Positions 13,001 through 23,100 of a stretch of DNA of 64,000 nt are shown here, piece by piece. This DNA is from Choanephora cucurbitarum (lineage: Eukaryota > Mucoromycota > Mucoromycetes > Mucorales > Choanephoraceae): contig JAIWNI010000066.1 of the NCBI GenBank assembly GCA_025331435.1, positions 62,001-126,000 on the forward strand. The letters are read 5' to 3'. The notes under the pieces were generated by a model. It saw nothing but the letters and a program-made list of their open reading frames with translations. It did not search any database and was not told the origin of the DNA. The position numbers and the translations under genes were made by a program. Every line of letters begins with the position of its first letter. Positions within the stretch are counted from its first letter, which is position 1.

Positions 13001-14712
13001 TTACCTGTTGCTTGCTTCTGGTGGATTAGTGGTAGAGCTCAAGACATCATAATTGACACTAGCAGTACTGCTGTAACTTGCAGTATATTTACTGATGATT
13101 TTCTTGAGCGCAACGCCCAATGTCGTCCAAGGGAATACCTTGACATCTTTTTCAATGTTTCTCGGTTTAGGATTAGGAAAGCCCATGATCAGTTTGAAGA
13201 AATCCGCTGACTCGGCCTTCAACTTACTGACAGTCAAAGGCCTGTATCCTTCCAGATTTCTTCGAATTCTGTTCTTTTCCTCTACTGTAAACCTTACCCC
13301 AATCAGATTTTCCAAGAGATAAATACAATCAACAGATGTGATGAAATAATCGTTCTTCTCTCTCCAGTAGATACAAGATACTACAATAATCTTACTCATG
13401 TCAGGCTGTTTGGACTTTTCAGCGGGAAGTGTGAGAGTGGCAAATTTGCAGGTTACTTCGTTTCCTTCTTGTCTACGCCAGAACTGAACTAGACGACGTT
13501 GGTTTTCCCATTCTTGAGCTGTCCAATCTTTCAAGATATCTTCTAAATTACCTTCAATACGAAGGTTTGCTTTGTTCAGAAGATTGGCAAAAGGATGAGT
13601 GCCTGATGCAGAGGTAGGTGATATGCTAGTTGAATAAAGTTCATTTGAGGACGATATGGGTGCAGATTGAGTGGGTTTTATCTGTAAAGGAGCGGAGGAT
13701 GGTAAAAGAGTGGTAGGAGATGTGGTTGGTGTCTGAGATGAAGTAAGAGGTGGTTGCATAGGATGAGGTGGATGTGGTGCTTCTAATAGAGGCATCATAT
13801 TGTAAGCTTCTGAAGGTTGTGCTGTATCTTGTGTCGTCATCATAGGAGGTGGATTATTGGCTGCAGCTGTCATATAAGGTGCACCTGTATCGCCGTAAGA
13901 AGTTTCAAAGCTCGTGGTTGGATCGCTTTGGCGATAATAGTTCAATATATTAGGGTTTTCGAAATACTCTCGTTGTCTGCTTGATGGCTGATTAGATGAA
14001 AATCCTACATAAGGAGTGCTGGGTAGCTCGTAGTAGCCTGTATTAGATGATGAAGAAGCAAAGTTGGTGGGAGGCATTGTGTAGGCTGCTGCTGGAGAAG
14101 GTTGCTGCTGTGCTGATTGTGGTTGAATATTGTCTAAGAACAGAAAATTTGTCAATGATAGGCCATCTTGATTACTTTGCTACTTACCTGAACGAGATCT
14201 TTTAGCCTCTTCATTCAATCTTGCCCCAATGCCTAAATGACCATACTCTGAAGAAGACCTCTTTCGTGAGATATAAGTAAAACAACCAATAAGACAACTA
14301 TCAAGAATCTTTTGGGTGTCTTGCATGACAAGAGCAAGATAGACAGGTACACGCAGCAGGTCGCTGCATGAAAGTAAGTCTGGATTAGGTACTACAGTAT
14401 GAATTGTAATAATTTGATTGACAGCATCAACTGAAAATTGACATGTTGTGAAACAAGAATCAAAGAAGATACGAAGAGCATGTGAAGGATCCAGGCTGTT
14501 TTGTAGCGCAACACTGACACTGAATGTGTCGCCTTCGTTGCCTTGCGATGGACCAAAATCAACTATTCGATATTTTGTTGAGTGTGGATGACTAAGTTTG
14601 GCGTCATTGGATGGTGGCTGATTTGGGGGTGGTAAGTCGTAGCCTAAATGAGAATGTAAGCAAATTCCAATACTTGTTGACTTGTATTCATATTTACATT
14701 ACTTTCTGACAT
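13001..14712 (-). CDS. Acr1/Medusa (MedA/Ren1)-type developmental regulator
   Basis: Exons (minus): 14703-14712 (ATGTCAGAAA), 14188-14643, 13001-14133; introns of 59 and 54 nt, frame continuous, 532 aa. The C-terminal part (about residues 350-510) carries the conserved block of fungal Medusa/Acr1 proteins: RRLVQFWRRQEG, CIYWREK, FTVEEKNRIRRNLEGYRPLT, GFPNPKPRNIEKDVKVFPW and KKIISKYTASYSSTA. The N-terminal exon contains a beta-rich region (KYRIVDFGPSQGNEGDTFSV) reminiscent of the N-terminal fold in this family, and the middle is Pro/Gln/Ser-rich. In Aspergillus and Neurospora these nuclear proteins control conidial development; the role in this organism is inference. The stop follows an in-frame CAG|GTAATA that could be a donor, so a short extra 3' exon cannot be excluded. 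Confidence 0.85.
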
Positions 14713-16780
14713 GACCACCCAAAGCTTTGTTCAATCGCAAGTGAAAAAAAGGAAAAGAGAGAATGAAAAGCCCAGAAAAAAAAAGATAATTTAGTAAGTA
14801 TATATAGATACAGAAGGAGAAGAGAAGAAAAAAGGGATTAAAATGAGTTATAACTAAATTAATAATTTTAGCCGAGTTTTTTTTGTTTTTTTGACAGATA
14901 ATTGATAAATTGTCTTACCAAATTGAAATGAACTTATTAATGTTCTGATTTTCTTTTTTTACAGTAAGAAAAAGAGAGAGACTATTTCCTATAGACAGAA
15001 TGATAGAAATGATTAAAATCATCCAAAATTTCAATCCCATTGTTCCCTAAACTGGATTCTCCGCTCCCATTGCGCTTATCGCATGGTTGTACATTTCCAT
15101 GTGGAGTTGACTTACCAAAAAGAAATATATATATATAAAAAGAGAAAGAACAACAAAAGAAACAAAAAAGAAAAGTGGAGAATGCATTGAACGGTTTTAC
15201 TACGACTGAAAAAAATTAAAACAGAGTCAATCAGCTTTAAGATAAAAAAAATGGAAAAAACAAAATGGCCCGTCGGTTTCTATGAGTTCTGTTGTTTGAA
15301 ACCATTCAAATGACAATCTCTTAATGTCTTGGAGATCAAATAAAAGATTTTCTATGTAAGCAATGAATTTTCGTGTTATTCTGAATAATGATATCTCATA
15401 AAAAACAAAATAAAACAGAAACGCATTTATGATGAAACAGTTGCTACTAAAGTTGTTATTACTAACCTACACTTGCTTCAATAAGAGAAAAAAAAACGAA
15501 AGATTTGCATTGTCTCGGAATGGCTTGTTTCATCTTTATGTTGTAACTACCATTCTCATCGTAAACCCCTCTCCTACTCTTATCCATGCTTTGCTCTTTC
15601 CAATAAGCACGAAAGGAAATCGTAACCATGGTAATGCTGAGATACAAATCCCTTTTTGATTGTCTTCTTTTAAATGCTTGTAATTCCGAAAGTTTTCATT
15701 GTATCACTCTTGTTGTGATCATTGCTGATCTAACTCATAAGTGGATTTTAATTCCGGCATGTTGCCAGATAAATTTTCTTGGTTTACATAACCTAAGAAA
15801 ATTCATTCACTTACTTCACTTCAAGCAGTTGACATTGTCGCCTGTAAGCACATTGTAATAAAGTATAGTTCATGCTGTTGTCATTAAATTTGGCACTCAA
15901 ATCTAAGCATGATGTTTGTCCCGAGAAAAAAAGACAGATATGTGTATTAGTCTAATCATGAAACAGCTTCTCTTTTAACAGGAAAGAAAAAGAAGAAGAG
16001 AAAGATGAAAAAACAGTTTGTATAAATCTAAACACATAATGTTTTTTATATTAGAATCCGAGATAACTGAACGCAAATGTATATACCCTAGGGCATTTTT
16101 CTTATCTAGAAGGAAGGGGGCGCTGTCATTGTGAATGAGTGTATTTATCTTGAAACTTCCAGAACTCAATTTAGCCAAAAACAAGTCTGAAATCATCCTG
16201 CAAATTTATCGGCGTTTTGATCCAAGGTGAGCTTTACTCAATTTGCCTTTCTAAAATTGTATACGTCTCAAAAATCTTTCTTGTAAAACAAAAAGAGCTA
16301 TAGACTCCACTTTGTCTCAACTGCATTGTGTTTATTTCTTTTGTTAATAGCATTAGAAGAGAGGGTCTAAAAAATCAAGTCACATTGATTTCTGAAGAGG
16401 GCAGATGTTTTGGGTGTCTAGGTTTGGGTGTCCCAAAGTTTAAGTAAAGATTCTCAAGTTACTTTGGTAGAGAATACGATTTGCACTTTTTGAAATTCTT
16501 AAGCTGTGTGGTCCTCTTTTCTTCGCATTGTATGTTGTCGCTCGAAAGCAGCAATTCCATCATTATCTGCTTTAAATTGCAATGCCCTTACAGTCAGCAT
16601 TCAGAAAATTGTATTGTTGATATATGTACTTGAGATGCGAAATAACATGGTATTCTTTAAGCTACCATTGGCGTAGGTGCAGGAATAAGATATCGATACC
16701 AAATAAGAAAGACCGAAATGGAGGTCAATAGCCCTATTGTCTTAGAATACAAGACTTTACGAGAGCTTACTGTCATCGTG
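14713..16780. other. Intergenic, no supported gene
   Basis: AT-rich, with several A/T homopolymers. Frames of 60-90 codons at 15429-15858 and 15975-16196 show no motif, codon bias or splice context, and I do not support them. Confidence 0.45.
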
Positions 16781-17570
16781 AAAATAAGCGTTAATCCTTT
16801 TCCAATTGCAAAATGGCTCAGGATTGTGTTGTCCATATTATTCTTGGAAGAACAAAGGTTGGTGAAGATTTCAAGCTGGATCCTTCTGGAAGAAGAGGAA
16901 AATACAGGGCCTGTTTCTAAGACCAACTAAGGACTGCAGACGATACTAGAAGAACTGTTGTGGTGTATGACGATGCAAGCATCCGTGGCAATACAGCAAT
17001 TCTCGTCAAGCAAATTCAACGTGCCTTCACTAAAAAAAAAGCCATCGTAATTCCTGTTGACGAATGCCACCTGCTGCCACTGTCATCAACGGCTTGACCT
17101 TTTTCGTGCTCTCATGTACGTCTGTAGCCATCGCTAAAAGAAGCAGTGCTTTGGAGAGGTGAGTGGCAAAATGCTTGAATCTCGTTCTACTGTGAAATGC
17201 CACATTGAAGAGAACCGCGTATCACACAGAGCAAGCCAATGTCCTGACTAAAGAATAACTGGTAGATAGTGGCTTACTCCGGACAGGCTCTCAGTTTCTA
17301 ATCTAACTATATATAATAGGCAGCCGCACTATTTATATGTAGAGGCTGTGCCTTCAGTGTCCAGCAAACAACAAATGCCGGTTTGGTGAATCATGCTCAA
17401 ACTTCTTTTTAGCTTATCATGTTCTTAATTGTTCAATATAGTTCCGAAATAGAGATGCGAATACCACTGCTAATATCAGAAGCACCTTATTGGAATATGT
17501 CCTTGAATCAATGCCAGCTGCATTTATGAGAGGTCAGCAAGACCAAATACCGTAGATAAAACCCATCATG
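16781..17570 (+). pseudogene. Fanzor/TnpB-like (OrfB zinc-ribbon) nuclease relic
   Basis: Broken coding sequence read in several frames. Positions about 16942-17068 give VVVYDDASIRGNTAILVKQ then IQRAFTKKKAIVIPVDE, resembling the stretch before the zinc ribbon of TnpB/Fanzor-type proteins, where DE is followed by a TS-x-C pattern. One frame over (about 17069-17130) reads TCCHCHQRLDLFRALMYVC, like the zinc-ribbon half. About 17452-17560 reads FRNRDANTTANIRSTLLEYV, matching the W-x-RD-x-NAA-x-NI motif that holds the last RuvC Asp. Stops and frameshifts separate the pieces, so it is inactive. Fanzors are eukaryotic RNA-guided nucleases related to bacterial TnpB and are known from zygomycete fungi. 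The N-terminal half is not recognisable. Assignment is from motif memory. Confidence 0.45.
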
Positions 17571-17919
17571 CGATCTATTTCGTCTGTTGTAGGATAAAGA
17601 TTTTAAAATTAAAAGAACAAAGTAGTCGCATCCAAAATTAGGGCACTATTGATAATCGAGAGGGTTGTCTAGCCATACTCTCTCTTTTTGAGACATTTTC
17701 TCCATGAGAGAAGCTCTTTTGTTTTTTGCATAATTCTTAGAAAAAACCATATCTGCATCACACTCATGTTGTTCAGCAATTGCTATTACTCTGTCAGAAT
17801 TTCTTGCTGTATGTATTCTTTCAAGTTTCGTTAACCTAAATGTTGTGCTTATGTACTAGATGCTTGACATTCTTATCGATACAGCCAACTATAAATACAG
17901 AATGCTCCTCATTCAACTT

Positions 17920-19680
17920 AGTAATCGAAGAAGAATTCACGACAAGAAGCTGCAGCTTTAGCCACTGAGATTAATGTACGCACAGCCCAGAATTACGTCA
18001 GAACTTACCACAATGATCCTGAGAGACGACTTCCAGGATCTTATTGAAAGATCTCGTACTAAGTCGAAGAGCTTCTCAACTTGTTTAGGAGCATATTTTC
18101 TGTAGGAACCTCTTATTTAAACATTCAAAGCCGTGTGTCTTTTTCTCAATGGCATTGACTCTGCGAAGAGAAAAACATCTTCAAAAAGAGTCTTCACTCT
18201 CTTCCTCTCCAATACAAATATCTTGTTTGGCACTTTATCCATTTTTTTTTACGTACAAATGCTCACTCAACATCACGACTTTGGCCCCTAGCTCATTTTT
18301 TTAAAATCGGTTGCTTTGAGATGCTTTCTCTTCTTTGGTTCAGACTGCTGATCTTCACAGTTATTATTATTTTCATTGTGACTATTTCCAGATTCAAGTA
18401 TTTCATCGTATGCATTTTGCACTAGGCTACCTTCTTTGATTTCTATAAAAAGAAAAAGACGGTCAGTATCGAGTTGAATAAAAACAATGACAACTCTGTT
18501 GAAGCAACTTTTTGATATTAGAGTTGATTAAGGATAAAGCGGGTCTTGAGTCAATAACAAAGTTCATGGTGGTATGCAGTGCCAATGCTCTTCTTTTTGC
18601 ATTGGTATCATTAGCTTTTTCATTCTAAACGAGCATAACGTATTCTTTATTTTGGATTTTGTTGCGCTAGCTTCATTAAAGTGATATCGCTCACTGAACA
18701 TCTCAAGCGTGTTCATATTTGCCCATGTCTTGGGGGGAACCAAATTCAAATCATTTCTTAGAAGATCAAAGTCAGCTGCAAAAGATGGTTCAGAAACTTG
18801 TCTCCTATGTTGTAATCCAGTTATCGTTTTGTTGACCTGCCTTCTTCAAATACTTGCTTCAACATGTCTGATCAACAAAAAGGTTTACTTCCATCTTCTC
18901 AAAGAAGAAATATAGAAAGATTGAGTCATAAATCTGGCCTACCTCATTCAAGAAAGACGGAAATTCATAATCATTTGTTCTTTCCGTTAAATGATTCTAT
19001 AGTTAATCTACAGTGTGAACCGAAATAACTCGTGGATCCTGAGAATCAAAGATTACCTCACACCATGAAGGTGTTTGTGCATTGGTGGAGCTTTTGCTTA
19101 TCAACAGTGTCTTCATATTCTAAGAATATGTAAAAAAAATCAATACTTTGTATGGCCTCTGTTAGCTTTTGCCATTGATTGGCATCTTTCCTAAAACTTC
19201 AATTGAGAGAAGAAGCCTTTCTTCAAGGGCACCCACAAGTTTGGCTTGGGTTCTGTGATGGTATCGAGATGCTTTTATGCAAAGGTATTAGCCCTCTGTT
19301 GGTACAACATGGATCAATAGATCAAAAAGTGTATGTTATCTTCTTTGGATTAAAGAAGAATCTAAGACCAACATTGGCTACATATTGTAGGAAGACAATG
19401 CTCCATGCCATGTAGGAGCATACTCCAGGTGGTCTAAGATGAAGACCATGACGAACACCTTTGATAAACGGCCATCACAAAGACCAGACCTCAACCCGAT
19501 TGAAAATGTCTAGGCTTATCTGGGAAATCATCTAGTTAAGCGTGAGAGTAAGGTCAATACCCTCAGTGACTTAGAGAGGGTTCTGAAAGAAGAATGATAC
19601 AAGCTCACGCAAGAGTATTTGAACAACCTCGTTGGGAGTATGAACAAAGTAGTATGTGTTTGCTGAAGTCTTTTATAAGT
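17920..19680 (+). pseudogene. Scrambled Tc1/mariner-type transposase relic
   Basis: Two parts of a Tc1-type transposase, on the same strand, about 1 kb apart. At about 17950-18050: ATEINVRTAQNYVRTYHNDP then ERRLPGS, an N-terminal helix-turn-helix segment. At about 19215-19330: GTHKFGLGSVMVSRCF, the GG-x-V-x-VWG block in altered form; at about 19392-19590: EDNAPCHVGAY, RPDLNPIENV, and LSDLERVLKEE, the block with the second catalytic Asp and the conserved PDLNPIE. Multiple stops and frameshifts break it. The DNA between the two parts shows no transposase motif and may be foreign or heavily decayed. No inverted repeats found. Confidence 0.6.
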
Positions 19681-19858
19681 TGATCGTACAGTTGGTTCAG
19701 TTACTTTGATAAACAAAATTACCAATTAGTCTGCCATAATTGTATTCGAAAAGATGCTTGTTGGCTTCTTTAGATAAAGAAACAACTGTAAAAATGCTCT
19801 TTTTAGTATGTCTCTTAAGAAAAAAGAGTGATGAACCTCTCTAATGAACTATATGACC

Positions 19859-20135
19859 TGAGTTGACTGGCTCTTAATTTAACAAAACTTAAGCAATCAA
19901 AAAATAACTAAATCTATCTTGACAGTAACAAAAGGCGGAATAGCCATTATTATCAGTTTTATCATCTTTTTATCTCAATTGAAATACTTGCATATTACTG
20001 TAAAAAACTATTTCATTATAAACCTTTAAGTATGTACCATTTCAGTGCTATTTGTATCAAAATCCTTTTACTAAATAAAGTTCAAGCTGTCACAAATAAA
20101 AACAAAAGCGAATAGATTTGAAACAGACAAATTCA
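19859..20135 (+). repeat. 5' LTR
   Basis: 277-bp long terminal repeat, TG at 19859 and CA at 20134-20135. Compared line by line with 25170-25446 I found no difference or gap. Very AT-rich; it should hold the promoter and polyadenylation signals (an AATAAA lies at about 20074). Confidence 0.95.
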
Positions 20136-23100
20136 TGGTGCCTTCTGCCAGAAGGGAGTTTTCAGTGGAAGTTATCAATCAAAAAGCAATCAATAACACA
20201 AAAACCCCCTCTGGTTCTTCAGAAATAATAATGTCAAGTGGATATCAAGTACCAAAGTTCAAGAAAGGCCAAGATCCAAAGGAATGGATCAACTTTTTCA
20301 ATGTTGGATGCAAATTACTCAGGATCAAGGATAATGACAGACTAGAAGTGGTCCCAGGGTACCTGAAGGACAAAAGAATCATCAAGTGGTTCTTCGATCA
20401 GGAGTTTAAAGACTGGCCTCACTTCGAACAGGAATTTGAAGATCGTTTTAGTATCAAGAAAAAACAATCTACAAAGAACATAATCAATAAGATTCTAAAT
20501 GCCAAGAAGAAATCGGGCGAATCTGTCAGAGAATATAACGATAGATTCAACCACCTAGTCAAAAGTCTTAAAATACAAGGGTCTACATCCACACTAGCGG
20601 ATGAGGAAGTGAAAGACGCCTACTTGTCCGGTTTGAGCCCTAAAGACCTCAGGAGAGAGGTTAAGAGAACCAAGCCCAAAACTTTGAAGGAAGCGATGGA
20701 TGCTGCTAAGGAAGAAGAAAATTTCGACGACTCTGACTATGACAGTGAAATCTCATCTGATGAAGATAGCGAAGAGTATCTTAGTGATGATAGTTCTGGA
20801 GACGAAAGTGCGGTCCCCAAGAACAAATCAAAAAATTTTAATGAAATTAAAAAGACCCAAGGAAAAGCCATCTCTATGGATAAAAATAACGGCACACGAC
20901 CCCAACGAAAAAGAAGAAACGATAAGGACAAAACCCAGCCAATGAAAAAGGACGAGTCCATTGAGGAAATGACCAATCTGATGAAGAACCTTACGCTGCT
21001 CATACAAACCCAAGCCCAACAACAGCAAAGCTTTTTAAGTGCCCAAGGAAACCCTGCTCAACCAGGATCGTCCAAGCCATGTTTCAATTGTCAAGGTGAA
21101 GGGCATATGGCCAGGGATTGTCGTCCATGCAAGCTTTGTAAAGGCCAAGAAGGTGATCATCCGTTTTGGGAATGTTCACAATACATAAAGAAATCCAACG
21201 CTAATACTAAGACTACCTCCAACTTTTTGGTCATCTCTCAAAAACCTGATAACGAGCCGTCTGAGGATGGTGATCCTGTTTCCAGAGAAGCCTATGCTGC
21301 TGAGAAAAGGAAGACAGTAGGGAGTGATCTAGACTATCGCGGGTCAAGAAGCGGAAAAAGGAACAAGGTGCATGACACTACTCCTCCTGGATACTCGCAC
21401 TCAGGTCGTAAATTGCAAGAACAAGTAAAGGCCGTAGGAAATACTGAACATAACATAACCCGTACGCAACCGGAACCTTCCAATGTCAAGAACGATAGAC
21501 CCAGACAAGTTGAACAAACTAATGAACAGTTGGCAGTGTCCCAATTCGCGGTCTTGCCCGGAAGCACTATCGATCCAAAGGATGTCAAAAAAGCCAAGGT
21601 CTTCCTAGTGTCTATAGAACAGATGTCTAATAGTGTGAAAGGCTTCAAGTCAGGCTTGTCTAGAGAGTTGAGAACTCCACAGAAAAACCCTCGCAAGAGC
21701 TCACCAAAAACGCCACAAGTCACTACATACTATCAGGACAATGGCCTTAGTAAGGTCAGGTATTATATCGACGACGCGAAAAGGAGAGGTGCTCCCAGGG
21801 TGAATGCGATAGTCTCTGGTATAGTGGAAGTTCCCGCCGTTCTCGATCAAGGATCAGGAGGTTCTATAGTTAGTAAACGGTTGTGCGAAAGCATGGGCTT
21901 AGACTTAGGTTCGATGGCAAACTCGTATGTCACCCACACGATGGCCGATGGGCGTGTCATTCCTGCTCTCAGGGATATACCGGAGCTTATGGTACAAGTG
22001 CAAGGTGTGCCCATTGTATTAAACAATGTCTCAGTTATGATGGAACCCTCTTACGATCTGCTTCTGGGTAGTGATGCTCTGGACGTGCTTGAAATTGTTA
22101 CGGACCATAAGACCAAGTATTGGACCATTCGCACGGACCGAGGGGTAGAACCTTTGGAGGTCCAGTACCGTCATCATAAGAATTTTATAAAGCGATTAGT
22201 GCCTGAAAATAACTACTCAAATTCCGAATATGATGAAGATTCTTCCGAAGATGAATCAGGTAGTTGGGAATCCTACTTGGTATTACCCATGCCGGTTAAC
22301 GATTCGACTGTTACTCCTGGTGGTGAGGGCATGGACCGCCCTCGAGAACTGTTCATGGCCAGCCAAACCCGACCAGATAAGAGCTCGGAGGAAGAAATTC
22401 AAGAAGCGGTACGAAAAAGCGTAGAGGTGTCTAAATTGCCTGAGGAAGATAAGAAGGCGTTGCTCAGTCTACTGTTATCTTATCTAGACGTCTTTGGACT
22501 GGACTATGGTGACCTGAAGCAGACTAATTTACTCAAATTCTCGGTCGACACAGGACAAGAAAAACCCATCTATAAGAAACCTAACCGTTTTATGTCCCAT
22601 TCCGAATTGGAACAGCTCAGAGGCGAAATTGAGGAGATGCTACAGAATGGACAGCTAATCCCAACCCCAGGTGGCGCCTCAGCAGGATGGGCTTTCCCTG
22701 TGCTTTATGTAAAGAAGAAGCTGGGTGAAAAACGTCTCTGTGTTCAGTTTCAAGATCTCAACGCGATTACCATTCAGGACGCTTGGCCGGTACCGCACAT
22801 AGTCGATTTGTTGGAATCTTATAAAGGCTCTAAAGTATTCACAACTCTGGATCTCTTGAAGGGGTTCAATCAGATCGCCGTTGACGACGATACCATTCCC
22901 AAATTGACCATGTCTACTCCATGGGGACTGTATTCGTACTGCGTCATGCCATTTGGTATTAAGTCGGGTCCTGCAACCTTTTGTCGAATGATATATCTTG
23001 CTATGGAAGAGTTTATTGGTGACTTCATGTCGACTTACCTGGATGATTTGTGTACTCACAGTAAGACGTTCACCGAGCACTTGGTCCACTTACAGAAAGT

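Noticed and set aside
16657..16926. Overlapping frames on both strands with hydrophobic stretches
   Set aside because: Neither gives a recognisable protein; probably decayed DNA upstream of the Fanzor-like relic.
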